Notes under the pieces: generated by a model
Seen by the model: only the letters and a program-made list of their open reading frames with translations
Databases searched by the model: none
Told to the model about the DNA's origin: nothing
In this document: one piece after another, positions 43,477-52,693 of the stretch
Layout: each line of letters begins with the position of its first letter
Numbering within the stretch: position 1 is the stretch's first letter
Assembly: GCA_016290775.1 (NCBI GenBank)
Contig: JAEEVF010000003.1
Span: forward strand, 179,858 to 243,857
Direction: 5' to 3'
DNA from: Acetatifactor sp.
GTDB lineage: Bacteria; Bacillota; Clostridia; Lachnospirales; Lachnospiraceae
Length of the DNA: 64,000 bases
Program-made: the position numbers and the translations under genes

Positions 43477-43680
43477 ATGTTTAAGGCATTAAATCAGAAT
43501 CAGATGATGACCGTTAATGGCGGCGGCTACTATGTTCCCGTTTATCATTACAAGGTTGTTTGGATGGGCTCCTATTACAAGAGAGTATACATCAAGACCA
43601 CTACCGAGTGGGTTGCAAGCGGCAGCAACATCAGAATGATCGAAGTGATCGACGGCAGACGTACCGTTTCTTACTATTGA
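43477..43680 (+). CDS. double-glycine leader peptide 2 (bacteriocin-like precursor)
   Basis: 67-residue peptide. Leader MFKALNQNQMMTVNGG ends in the double glycine; the core GYYVPVYHYKVVWMG is Tyr-rich, followed by a Thr/Val part and the C-terminal EVIDGRRTVSYY shared with peptide 1. AAGGAGGAAG precedes the ATG. It is followed by a hairpin and the C39-peptidase exporter gene on the same strand. Precursor cleaved and exported by that transporter is the simplest reading; whether it is antibacterial or a signal is unknown. Confidence 0.82.
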   Translation: MFKALNQNQMMTVNGGGYYVPVYHYKVVWMGSYYKRVYIKTTTEWVASGSNIRMIEVIDGRRTVSYY

Positions 43681-43743
43681 TTAATTGGCATTTCTGACAT
43701 CTAAGGGTTACTAGAAGCAAAAACTGAATATAGAAAAGATTAA

Positions 43744-43778
43744 GCGGGCTGAGCATGCGTCGGTATGACTTAGCCCGT
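43744..43778 (+). terminator. hairpin between peptide 2 and exporter gene (possible attenuator)
   Basis: GCGGGCT/AGCCCGT stem with an imperfect inner GCATGC..GTATGAC helix. There is no strong T-run, so partial read-through is likely, giving more peptide mRNA than exporter mRNA. Confidence 0.5.
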
Positions 43779-43867
43779 TCCCAGTTAAAATGAAAAATCG
43801 ATGCCAGCGTTCGCAAATGGATCAACGCAAAGGCGACCTGCGGAGGTTCTGGCATAGGAGCATATAG

Positions 43868-46072
43868 ATGAGATACTTTTGCGTAAAGCAGCATGACATG
43901 ACGGATTGCGGCGCAGCTTGTCTGTCCACAATCTGCAAACAGAATGGATATAAGATCGGCATCACGAAGATCCGCGAGATCGCCGGCACCGACACCCAGG
44001 GAACCAATGCCTATGGCGTCGTAACGGCCGCCGAGCGCCTTGGTTTTACTGCCAAGTGCGTGCAAGGTGAAAGGGAAGATCTATTCTCAGACTTTCCGCT
44101 GCCATGCATCGCTCACGTGATCGCAGACGGCATGCTCGAGCACTACGTCGTGATACACAAGATCACCAAGAAGCAAGTAGTGATCGCCGACCCTGGCAAG
44201 GGTATCGTGCGCCTAAAACCCGAAGAATTCTTCGGGGAAACAGCTGCCGAAGGGAAGGCACCCCAGTATCAGTGGACTGGCGTACTGATCCTTCTGACCA
44301 AAAACGCAACCTTCAAAAAAGGAGTGGAGACCAAAGGCCTTTTTGCCCGCTTCTTTTACCTTTTGTTGCCTCAAAAAAACCTCATGCTACACATCTTCCT
44401 GGCATCCCTCATCTACACCTTCTTTGGCATGCTGGGCGCCTTTTATTTCAAGGCCCTGATCGACACCATCCTGCCCTGCGGACTTCTGAAAATGCTGACC
44501 GTCGTTTCCGTCGGCATGATCCTGCTCAGCCTCTTTAAGATTGCACTCAGCATCGTACGTGCGCATATGGTGCTGTACCTAAGCCAAAAGCTTGACATCT
44601 CACTGCTCCTTGGCTATTACCGTCACGTCATGGACCTTCCCATGAACTTCTTCGGGACAAGAAAGGTCGGCGAGATCATATCCCGTTTTGGAGACGCGGG
44701 AAACGTGCGTGACGCCATTTCCGGCGCAACCCTGACGATCATGATCGACACGCTGATGGCAGCGGTCGGCGGCGTGATCCTCTGTCTGCAAAACGGCAAG
44801 CTCTTCCTCATCACCGTCGTCATGGTCGTGCTCTATGCCATCATCGTTCTGACCTTTAAGGATTGGTACCGCAAGCTCAATGAAAACGTGATGGAAAGCA
44901 ACGCACAGCTGACCTCCTACATGGTGGAATCCTTAAACGGCATCCAGACCGTAAAGGCCTTTAACGCCGAGCGCAAGACCAAGCACGTCACCGAGCTGAA
45001 ATTCGTAAAGCTCCTAAAGAGCGTCTTCAAGCTGACCTGGGTGAGTAACGTGCAGGACGGCCTGAAGGTCACCGTGGAACTGATCGGCGGCGTTGTCATT
45101 CTGTGGCTTGGCGGCATCAGCGTCATTCGAGGCGAGATGTCGATCGGCGCCCTGATCACCTTCAACGCATTATTGGTATATTTCCTCGACCCGATCAAGA
45201 GTCTGATCGATCTGCAACCCCAGCTACAGACGGCCGTAGTTGCCGCAGACAGACTGGGAGAGATCCTTGACCTGGAAGCCGAAAAAACGGAAGCAGAGCT
45301 TCACAAAACAGCTCTGAAGAGCCTAAAGGGCGACATTAAAATCCGTGATCTGAACTTCCGCTACGGCACCAGACAGCTTGTTTTGGAAAACATTTCCCTC
45401 GATATCCCTCAGGGCAGCAACGTTGCCTTTGTGGGCGAAAGCGGCTCAGGTAAGACGACACTTTCCAAGCTCTTACTGCATATGTACTCTCCCGAAAAAG
45501 GCGAGATTCTGATCGGCGACCGCAGCATCGAGGACATTCAGATCGAATCGATCCGCGACCGCATCGCCTACATTCCGCAGGAAACCTTTTTGTTCAGCGG
45601 TAGCATCTACGACAACCTGACTCTCGGCATGGACGATGTGAGCATGGATGACGTCATTGAAGCGACCAAAATGGCGCAGGCACACGACTTCATCAACGAG
45701 ATGCCGCTTCGCTACAGCTCCTTCCTTGAGGAGAACGGAACCAACCTCTCAGGCGGCCAAAGACAACGCCTCGCGATTGCAAGGGCCATGCTCAAAAAGC
45801 CCGACATTCTGATCTTGGATGAGGCAACCAGTAACCTCGATTCCATCACGGAACGCGCGCTCGACGCCACGATCCATGAATATGCAAAAGACGTAACGAC
45901 CATCTTTATCGCGCACCGCCTTTCCACGATCAAGAACTGCGACAAGATTTTCGTCATGCATAAGGGAAAGATCGTGGAATCCGGAACCCACAAGGAATTG
46001 ATCGCACTAGGCGGGAAATATGCAGAACTTGTAAGACAGCAGTCGCTTGGTGAGAATGACACGGAGGGATAA
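43868..46072 (+). CDS. peptidase-containing ABC transporter (C39, bacteriocin exporter)
   Basis: Cleaves double-glycine leaders and exports the peptide. Seen: C39 peptidase domain with catalytic Cys in HDMTDCGAACLS (C14), His in LEHYVVIHK and Asp in VIADPGKG; six membrane helices (about 165-440); ATPase domain with Walker A GESGSGKTT, signature LSGGQRQRLAIARA, Walker B ILILDEATSNLDS and H-loop IAHR. 734 residues, normal for the family. TAGGAG precedes the ATG. It ends 4 nt before its accessory-protein gene; the two peptides next door are the obvious substrates. Confidence 0.95.
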   Translation: MRYFCVKQHDMTDCGAACLSTICKQNGYKIGITKIREIAGTDTQGTNAYGVVTAAERLGFTAKCVQGEREDLFSDFPLPCIAHVIADGMLEHYVVIHKITKKQVVIADPGKGIVRLKPEEFFGETAAEGKAPQYQWTGVLILLTKNATFKKGVETKGLFARFFYLLLPQKNLMLHIFLASLIYTFFGMLGAFYFKALIDTILPCGLLKMLTVVSVGMILLSLFKIALSIVRAHMVLYLSQKLDISLLLGYYRHVMDLPMNFFGTRKVGEIISRFGDAGNVRDAISGATLTIMIDTLMAAVGGVILCLQNGKLFLITVVMVVLYAIIVLTFKDWYRKLNENVMESNAQLTSYMVESLNGIQTVKAFNAERKTKHVTELKFVKLLKSVFKLTWVSNVQDGLKVTVELIGGVVILWLGGISVIRGEMSIGALITFNALLVYFLDPIKSLIDLQPQLQTAVVAADRLGEILDLEAEKTEAELHKTALKSLKGDIKIRDLNFRYGTRQLVLENISLDIPQGSNVAFVGESGSGKTTLSKLLLHMYSPEKGEILIGDRSIEDIQIESIRDRIAYIPQETFLFSGSIYDNLTLGMDDVSMDDVIEATKMAQAHDFINEMPLRYSSFLEENGTNLSGGQRQRLAIARAMLKKPDILILDEATSNLDSITERALDATIHEYAKDVTTIFIAHRLSTIKNCDKIFVMHKGKIVESGTHKELIALGGKYAELVRQQSLGENDTEG

Positions 46073-46076
46073 TGAA

Positions 46077-46898
46077 TTGAAACCGATCATAATAGACATG
46101 AACGATCTTTCGGAATGCACGGAGATCTACGAAAAGAAACCAAATCCCGCGATTGTTCTCTTCGTTTACGTTTTACTTGGCATCACCGTGATCTCCATAT
46201 TGTGGATGGCTTTTTCGAAGATAGATATCGTTACGGAAGGCGACGGCGTGATCTGCGACATTGACGGACTCGCCTATGTGACATGCGACCACAACGCAAG
46301 GATCACGAAATGCCTCGTCACGGACGGACAACGCGTAACCAAAGGGAACGTACTGTTCGAGATGGAAGTTTTGGCGAATGAAGCTTCGCCGGCAGATGCT
46401 GCCCTGCAGCAGGGTGGCAATACCGCAAGTGCGGATGCTACTGCCCTGCCGCAGGATGGCAAATTTAGGATCTGTGCGAATGATGACGGATACTTTTATT
46501 CGCTCGACAAGTGCGCGGTCGGCGAGGTTTTCACCGCAGAAAGCCATGTCGGAAACATCTACCCGGAAAGCCAGAAGGCTTTCCAGACGCAGATGGCAGT
46601 CTCCGCCAATGACATCGCGAAGCTCCGCGAAGGCCAAGAGGTCAAGTTTGAGCTCACCGCCTATCCGATCAATGAATACGGCACCCTGACCGGCCACATC
46701 CGAAAGATTGGCAAGGAAGCGGTTTACGACCAACAGTCCGGCATGTCCTACTTCATCGTTTGGGTCGACTGCGACACCGCTGCCCTAACCTCCAAAACCG
46801 GCGAGACCGTCTCGCTCCTTTCTGGCCTCCCCTGCCACGCCAAAATCGTGACTGGGCGAAAAACAGTGCTGAAATATGTGATGGAAAGTATTTTGTGA
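46077..46898 (+). CDS. HlyD-like bacteriocin secretion accessory protein
   Basis: Membrane-fusion-type partner of the C39 exporter. Seen: short cytoplasmic N terminus, one membrane helix (AIVLFVYVLLGITVISILWM, about 24-43), a biotinyl-lipoyl-like barrel (GDGVICDIDGLAYVTC) and beta-rich C-terminal part; the central coiled coil typical of HlyD is replaced by a short Ala/Gly-rich loop. A TTG start at 46077 is preferred, since GGAGGG lies 8 nt before it and the exporter gene ends at 46072. 273 residues. Confidence 0.8.
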   Translation: MKPIIIDMNDLSECTEIYEKKPNPAIVLFVYVLLGITVISILWMAFSKIDIVTEGDGVICDIDGLAYVTCDHNARITKCLVTDGQRVTKGNVLFEMEVLANEASPADAALQQGGNTASADATALPQDGKFRICANDDGYFYSLDKCAVGEVFTAESHVGNIYPESQKAFQTQMAVSANDIAKLREGQEVKFELTAYPINEYGTLTGHIRKIGKEAVYDQQSGMSYFIVWVDCDTAALTSKTGETVSLLSGLPCHAKIVTGRKTVLKYVMESIL

Positions 46899-46938
46899 AA
46901 TTTTCTCTACGCTTTTTAGACTAACTACGCTATTTTTG

Positions 46939-46979
46939 CAAAAAAGCGGTCGGAGGGGCTCATTTTGAGTCCTCCGACC
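46939..46979 (-). terminator. terminator of the Cys-rich peptide operon
   Basis: Hairpin GGTCGGAGG/CCTCCGACC; on the minus strand it is followed by a run of six T. It lies past the 59-residue gene and before the convergent accessory-protein gene. The flank (AACTACGCTATTTTTGCAAA) resembles the flank of the terminator at 55916. Confidence 0.85.
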
Positions 46980-47008
46980 AGCTAAAGTCTACTGGAAGTA
47001 TAAAAAAG

Positions 47009-47188
47009 CTATTCCTCTCTTTCCAACCACACAAAGCAACATGCCCCGTCAGCACTGCTTCCTGAAGCGATCTGCTTAATCACCCATCCTGAAGACAACA
47101 TCTCGTCAAGCCTTTCATATGCTGTACCCGACCCTTGGTTTAGGCAAATAATCTTCTGCTCAACCTTCTTTTTCTTCTCATCACTCAT
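47009..47188 (-). CDS. 59-residue protein, last gene of the peptide operon
   Basis: Small protein starting MSDEKKKKVEQKIICLNQGS, then AYERLDEMLSSGWVIKQIAS and a C-terminal CCFVWLEREE. The layout (charged start, a G-W turn, C-terminal beta strand) resembles small DUF4177-like proteins, but no family can be assigned firmly. AAAGGGG lies 10 nt before the ATG. It follows the S8/DUF1611 gene by 63 nt and ends before the operon terminator. A role in self-immunity or regulation is possible but unsupported. Confidence 0.7.
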   Translation of the reverse strand: MSDEKKKKVEQKIICLNQGSGTAYERLDEMLSSGWVIKQIASGSSADGACCFVWLEREE

Positions 47189-47251
47189 TCTTAATACGCC
47201 CCTTTCTTTTTCAACATTGTTCTTCCGTTAGATTCTGTGTTTTTCGCACGA

Positions 47252-49036
47252 TCAATCATCAGCAAAAAAATCAACAATCGTGTTCATTAGGTCTATCATG
47301 TGCTGTTCTCTACCAAGGCAATACAGCGGCAGATGAAATCTTTCATATATAACATCTGATAAAGACTGTATTTTTGCCTCCTCTACCGTAATTCGGTTTC
47401 CATAGATACCAGACCATTTATTGCTGATATCCATCGGATACAAAACCAAAGCTATTACTTTGCTTTCTATTGATGATTGTATATACCCTATTGTTCGCTC
47501 AATATAATCCATCTCGTCGAACGGATTAATGCATAGCACAGTAGCATCAGGTTGTGTTCCCAGAAGAAATGCGTGCTGGAATAGGCAAAACTGTGAAAGA
47601 TTCCCGACATCATAGTTCACCGTTCCAGACTGACTACCCACAATAATCAAATCATTTTCTCTATCACACAAATCATTTACAAGAGTATTTAGATATAAGA
47701 TACTATCCTCTTCTGATAAATGAACTGCACTGTTATACCCCATAGGAAATACATGATCCATTCCAAATAATAATGCATTGGGTTCTGTTCCTATTTGACC
47801 TACTTTATACCCTTCTTGTATAAAACGTTTTCTTAATTCGAGTTGTAAAGTAAACTTTCCTTGTTTTGAACTTGTCCCGCATATCGCTAAAACTGGTTTT
47901 GTAATACGATACATCATACCTAGTCGGCTACTTGGCATGTTATCGGCTGCAACATGTGGTGAAAAAACATTCCTCATATTATATTGCACGGAAATGTCAT
48001 CAAACGCATACACATTCTTTCCATTTGCGATAGCTTTTTCTATCAATAGACATTTGTAATCTGCCTTCCCTGTTACCTCTTCCATTATATCAGAATGCCC
48101 AATAATCAGCGTATCGAATTCATTCCATTCTATGGAATCAATATTTCTAATAACTAAGGATAATGCGCTTTCATCCTTTAACAGGAATCTGGTATTGGCA
48201 CCAACCCGTGCAGTGTACTTACTGTCATATACAGCCGTAATTGAAAATGGAAGCAACATATGATACCTGATTAATGCATGCATTTCTTTATTAAACGGGA
48301 AAATCGCCGCATTATGGATAGCAAATCCCATCTTGGGAGGTTTCCCATCCTTTTTGAAATAAATCACCTTTTCGGCTCTTCGTTTTAGTTCTGCCAGTAC
48401 TTCCTCCTTACTCCTGTAGCCTTCCAAGATGAGTTTTGCAACCAAAACAGAAATATGTGCACAGGCAAAGCTATTTCCACCTAACATTATTACCGGTGGC
48501 GAATCCCACATCACCTTTTGTATTCCACCCTTTCCGGCTATATTGATAACATCATCATCATAAAATACATAGTCTTCCACATGCCTACATGAATTGCCCG
48601 AGGTTACTCCAATGACATTTTTGAAAGCTGCCGGAAAAGAAATTGCTCCTCCATTGTCAAAAGCTGCTACAATGATTGTGCCGTTAGACACAATCCGATC
48701 ACATACGGCTTCGAGTCTTTCTTTTTCATCTAATATCGTTGAACCCAAACTTAGATTAATAAGGCTTGCGTCTATATTCTTCTCTATGTACTCCAATACT
48801 TCGCACAAAACAGAACCATTGACACCATTTTGTATCCCCCGCACCTTGATACTTATTATATCAAAACTTTCTCTCACCTTGCGAAGTATACCATAGATTG
48901 CTGTTCCATGTCCACTTTGAAATGACTCATCAGCACATTCACCACAAAACTCTATCTCTTCAAAAGTATCCCCCTTCAAAAGATAATTATCTTTCTCCAC
49001 TCCGCTATCAACAAATACTATTTTCAGTTTGCTCAT
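47252..49036 (-). CDS. subtilisin-like protease fused to DUF1611-like P-loop domain
   Basis: 594-residue two-part protein. N-terminal part (1-210): S8 peptidase fold with catalytic Asp in VFVDSG (D10), His in SGHGTAIYG (H43), oxyanion Asn in AAFDNGG (N128) and Ser in LGGNSFACAH (S189); no signal peptide, so cytoplasmic. C-terminal part (about 255-594): Rossmann-like region, then ICGTSSKQGKFT (P-loop G387-T396), DLIIVGSQSG and VLCINPFDEMDYI, as in DUF1611. Its ATG overlaps the stop of the exporter gene (ATGA). Expected to remove the leaders of the Cys-rich peptides, since these exporters lack a C39 domain; the role of the P-loop part is unknown. Confidence 0.8.
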   Translation of the reverse strand: MSKLKIVFVDSGVEKDNYLLKGDTFEEIEFCGECADESFQSGHGTAIYGILRKVRESFDIISIKVRGIQNGVNGSVLCEVLEYIEKNIDASLINLSLGSTILDEKERLEAVCDRIVSNGTIIVAAFDNGGAISFPAAFKNVIGVTSGNSCRHVEDYVFYDDDVINIAGKGGIQKVMWDSPPVIMLGGNSFACAHISVLVAKLILEGYRSKEEVLAELKRRAEKVIYFKKDGKPPKMGFAIHNAAIFPFNKEMHALIRYHMLLPFSITAVYDSKYTARVGANTRFLLKDESALSLVIRNIDSIEWNEFDTLIIGHSDIMEEVTGKADYKCLLIEKAIANGKNVYAFDDISVQYNMRNVFSPHVAADNMPSSRLGMMYRITKPVLAICGTSSKQGKFTLQLELRKRFIQEGYKVGQIGTEPNALLFGMDHVFPMGYNSAVHLSEEDSILYLNTLVNDLCDRENDLIIVGSQSGTVNYDVGNLSQFCLFQHAFLLGTQPDATVLCINPFDEMDYIERTIGYIQSSIESKVIALVLYPMDISNKWSGIYGNRITVEEAKIQSLSDVIYERFHLPLYCLGREQHMIDLMNTIVDFFADD

Positions 49037-50829
49037 GTCATCTTCTCCGCATATAATGATGCTTGGGCAATATACATTTTCCGATAAAGCCCCTTTTGCG
49101 CCATCAATTTTTCATGATTGCCTTCTTCCACAATCCTTCCCTTATCAAAAACCAGTATTCTATCAGCATATCTTGTCGCTCCCAAGCGATGTGAAATCAA
49201 CAATGTTGCTTGGTTTCCAACAGTATTTAAAAACCTTCTATATGCTTCAGATTCTGAATATGGATCCAGTGCAGCCGTAGGTTCATCAAGAATTAGTATT
49301 TTCGCATTATCTTTCAAAAAGGTCCTTCCAATAGCAATTTTCTGCCATTGACCGCCGGATAAATAGGTTCCTTCTTTATATGGACCTATCATAGTATCTA
49401 ATTGATTATCCAATTCAGATATAAATTCTGATGCATCAGCCTTCTCTGCAGCTTCCCATATATCTTTTTCAGAATGCGTATTCATAACATCACCTATGGC
49501 AATATTATCCCGTATTGTAAAATCGTATTTTCCAAAATCCTGAAATACAGTAGCCACATTTTGGCGCAGATATGCAAGATTTCCTCTGATTTCTATCCCA
49601 TCAAACAATATAGTACCTTCGTAGTCATCGAATAGCCCATTGATCAAGTTGACAAATGTACTTTTCCCTGAACCATTCTCTCCAACAATAGCTATTTTTT
49701 CGCCAGCATGTATATCAACAGAAATACCATCTATCGCCAACTTGTCTGCTTTCGGATAACGAAACCTTACATCCGACAGTTTTAATATAACATTCGTTTT
49801 CACAGTCGATGTTGACTCTTCCAATGACTCTTCTTCCAAATTCATATAATCTATCCAGTTTTTGATATAAAGCGAATTCTCACCCAGGTTAATGAATGCT
49901 CTGGAAATATCGCTCATATATCCATTGAAAACATTTATACTTCCATATACGAGCATAATAACGCCAATGCTTTTATCCCCCAATACTACAAGATATACTG
50001 CATACATCAGCGCAAATGCCTTAAAAGCTATCGCAACAATGTCCGTCAGAAGCAGAATAAAAGAATATTTGACTGCAAGTTTCATATTCTCTTTTTGCAT
50101 CTTAAAAGATAGCTGCTCCCACTTATCAGCTATATAATCAAACAAACGAAAGAATTTAACTTCCTTAAGTTTGCTTTTATTGACCAAGGAATCCCAATAA
50201 GCATCTGCCCATCTTTTTTGAGGGATTAATGACACTTTCAGGTAATAGTTATCTCTCATTCTTTTATAATAAAAGAATATTGACAATACATTACCCAACA
50301 ACGCCAGTACGGCAATCTTCCAATCAATCATCACTAACGATATGGATACAACTACCATGCTGAAGGTTCCACCAATAATAGGAGGAATCGTACTCCATGT
50401 CATTAGGGATGCGACTTTTTCTGGAACCGTGCCCGCAGTTTTTGCGATATCTTCATAAACATTTTTATCTTCATAATACTTGTATTTTATTCTGGCACTT
50501 TTCTGTAGCATATCTTTGTATATACTATCAGATATTGTACTTCCAACAAAATTCGACCATACAAAAAGTTTTTTCCTTGACAAAAAACCAAGCGCGGAAC
50601 AAACGGCCAATCCAGCAATACCAATATACAAAAAGCTTACTGCATCCGTACCATTGATAGCGCCGACAACACCATCGGCAATGAACATTTCAAGTGTTGG
50701 CGTAACAACTGATACAACATATGTCAAAAGTGATAATATCAGAAGTACAAACAACATTGCTTTCTTTTTGGCATCAAGCAAAGTAACCGCTTTTTTTACT
50801 GCATAAAACAAATATCCGATACTATTCAT
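49033..50829 (-). CDS. ABC exporter (fused permease-ATPase) 2 of peptide operon
   Basis: 598-residue half-transporter: six membrane helices (about 20-310), then an ATPase domain with Walker A GENGSGKST, signature LSGGQWQKIAIGRTF, Walker B ILILDEPTAALDP and H-loop ISHR. The LSGGQWQK form is usual among lantibiotic-type exporters. No peptidase domain. It is 4 nt downstream of the other exporter gene, and the pair probably forms a heterodimer that exports the matured Cys-rich peptides. Confidence 0.88.
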   Translation of the reverse strand: MNSIGYLFYAVKKAVTLLDAKKKAMLFVLLILSLLTYVVSVVTPTLEMFIADGVVGAINGTDAVSFLYIGIAGLAVCSALGFLSRKKLFVWSNFVGSTISDSIYKDMLQKSARIKYKYYEDKNVYEDIAKTAGTVPEKVASLMTWSTIPPIIGGTFSMVVVSISLVMIDWKIAVLALLGNVLSIFFYYKRMRDNYYLKVSLIPQKRWADAYWDSLVNKSKLKEVKFFRLFDYIADKWEQLSFKMQKENMKLAVKYSFILLLTDIVAIAFKAFALMYAVYLVVLGDKSIGVIMLVYGSINVFNGYMSDISRAFINLGENSLYIKNWIDYMNLEEESLEESTSTVKTNVILKLSDVRFRYPKADKLAIDGISVDIHAGEKIAIVGENGSGKSTFVNLINGLFDDYEGTILFDGIEIRGNLAYLRQNVATVFQDFGKYDFTIRDNIAIGDVMNTHSEKDIWEAAEKADASEFISELDNQLDTMIGPYKEGTYLSGGQWQKIAIGRTFLKDNAKILILDEPTAALDPYSESEAYRRFLNTVGNQATLLISHRLGATRYADRILVFDKGRIVEEGNHEKLMAQKGLYRKMYIAQASLYAEKMT

Positions 50830-50833
50830 TTCC

Positions 50834-52618
50834 CTACTCCCACATCATGTCGTACCATTTTGCCTGTTCATCATACAAATGTTTAAATTCTCCATTTTGC
50901 TTTATTAGTTGATCATCAGAACCATCCTCAACAATTCGTCCATCCTTTAATACAATTATCCTGTCAGCCAATTTTGCGAACCCCACTCTATGAGAAACCA
51001 AAATTATTGTTCGACCGGAAAACAATGTCTTTAGTTTCTGAAATTGAACTAATTCAGAAACTGGGTCCAGTTTAGCCGAAGGTTCATCAAAAACCAACAG
51101 TGGCTTTTGTCCCATATTGGCCCTGCTTAATGCAACTCTTTGCCATTCACCGCCTGACAGTTCAAAACCATTCTCTTCCATTATCTTTGACAACAACCCA
51201 TCAATTCCGCATTTAGCTAAGAGTTCATCTGCACCTCCTTGTTCAGAAGCTAGCCAAATGCTATGGTCATCATTTATCTCATTCACATAACCAAAACCTA
51301 TATTTTCCCGAAACGAGAACGGATAACAGACAAAATCCTGAAAAGCTATTCCTACAATTCCATCTTTCACATCCTCTGCATTTTGTCCCTTGATCAATAC
51401 CTTCCCTTTATCTGGTTTGCATAATCCAATCATTATATTAATCAGGGAGGACTTCCCGCTTCCATTCTCACCAAAAACGGCTACTGTTTCTCCTTCCTTT
51501 ATTTTCAAATCAATTGAATGCAATATTTCTTTCCCCGGATGATAGGAAAAGCAAACATTCTCAAGATCAAAATCTACTTTTTCCTGTATTGATGTCTCGT
51601 CTTGTTCATTCTCATTCTCTTTCTCACCTGCCAAAGCAGCTGATTTCTCCATAAACTTTTTTGCAATTCCTATTGTTTGATTTTCATAATAAATATCAGA
51701 ATACGAACTTGTTATTTCCTGAACACTCTTTAACACGCTTCTACTTAACTGCCAGACAACAACAATCTCTCCTACACCCATATTCCCCTGTTTGCATATA
51801 TATAAGGCTAACAGCAACACAAGTATTCCGCACGCATCCATAAAAATATGATAATATGCAAAAAAACTATTTGCCTTTTTATCATTATCAAGGCGCTCAT
51901 TTCTCATCTGCTTCATCATGGCCGACCATTTCCCAATGATCATATTGTCAATTTGATATGTCTTTATCTCTTTTGCTGTTTGTTTGTCAAAGAACAGCCC
52001 TGCCAAATAGGATGTATATCTTCTACCTTCTGTCTGATCAACCCAAGTATTATGACGGATTCGCTTACTTCGCATATTCATTCTGTAACCAACAATAAAA
52101 AAAACAACAACAGGGATGGCAAACCAGATTGAAACACGGGCAATAACCACCAAAGAAAGAACAAAAGAGAACAGAGAACCCACAAAAGAAAACAGATTGT
52201 CCGCAATTTCTGACATATAATCTATTCCGCTACTTGCATTCTCATACTCATCACAAAATGAGTTATCTAAAAAACTCTGCGCCGGGAACCATCTAACGCA
52301 ATCAATTAGTCTGCGCTTCAACCGAATTCCCAAACTGACATTCACAAAAGAAGTCACTATTCCGCTGCCATAAAAGAAAAAGGAATTTGCGACCATTAAT
52401 CCCGCTAGTATCAAGACCGGAATAACAATATCATTAAAAGAAGCTACGCCTTGCTCTGCATATCCAATAACCAGATCTATTATTTTTCCTATTTGAATTA
52501 CTATAATTACAGGAACTACAGATGAAAAAACTGCCAAAAGAATCTTTAATATCAATTTACGAACACTTATTCTAGATATTTGCATAAATGACCATACTAA
52601 AACCTTAATCTTTTCCAT
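50834..52618 (-). CDS. ABC exporter (fused permease-ATPase) 1 of peptide operon
   Basis: 594-residue half-transporter with six membrane helices (about 20-300) and an ATPase domain: Walker A GENGSGKSS, signature LSGGEWQRVALSRAN, Walker B LLVFDEPSAKLDP, H-loop VSHR. An acidic Glu/Asn-rich insertion (about 325-345) joins the two halves. AT-rich codon use like the rest of the operon. Follows the two Cys-rich precursor genes and a stem-loop; probably dimerises with the next exporter. Confidence 0.88.
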   Translation of the reverse strand: MEKIKVLVWSFMQISRISVRKLILKILLAVFSSVVPVIIVIQIGKIIDLVIGYAEQGVASFNDIVIPVLILAGLMVANSFFFYGSGIVTSFVNVSLGIRLKRRLIDCVRWFPAQSFLDNSFCDEYENASSGIDYMSEIADNLFSFVGSLFSFVLSLVVIARVSIWFAIPVVVFFIVGYRMNMRSKRIRHNTWVDQTEGRRYTSYLAGLFFDKQTAKEIKTYQIDNMIIGKWSAMMKQMRNERLDNDKKANSFFAYYHIFMDACGILVLLLALYICKQGNMGVGEIVVVWQLSRSVLKSVQEITSSYSDIYYENQTIGIAKKFMEKSAALAGEKENENEQDETSIQEKVDFDLENVCFSYHPGKEILHSIDLKIKEGETVAVFGENGSGKSSLINIMIGLCKPDKGKVLIKGQNAEDVKDGIVGIAFQDFVCYPFSFRENIGFGYVNEINDDHSIWLASEQGGADELLAKCGIDGLLSKIMEENGFELSGGEWQRVALSRANMGQKPLLVFDEPSAKLDPVSELVQFQKLKTLFSGRTIILVSHRVGFAKLADRIIVLKDGRIVEDGSDDQLIKQNGEFKHLYDEQAKWYDMMWE

Positions 52619-52646
52619 CTCAACCCCCGCGAATTACAATATCAGC

Positions 52647-52671
52647 CTGGAGCAATCATTGATTGCTCCAG
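52647..52671 (-). other. stem-loop between precursor genes and exporter genes
   Basis: Perfect 11-bp stem CTGGAGCAATC-ATT-GATTGCTCCAG without a T-run. It probably limits read-through or blocks 3' decay, raising precursor mRNA above exporter mRNA. Confidence 0.65.
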
Positions 52672-52693
52672 ACCGAAGACTTGACTTATAGTA

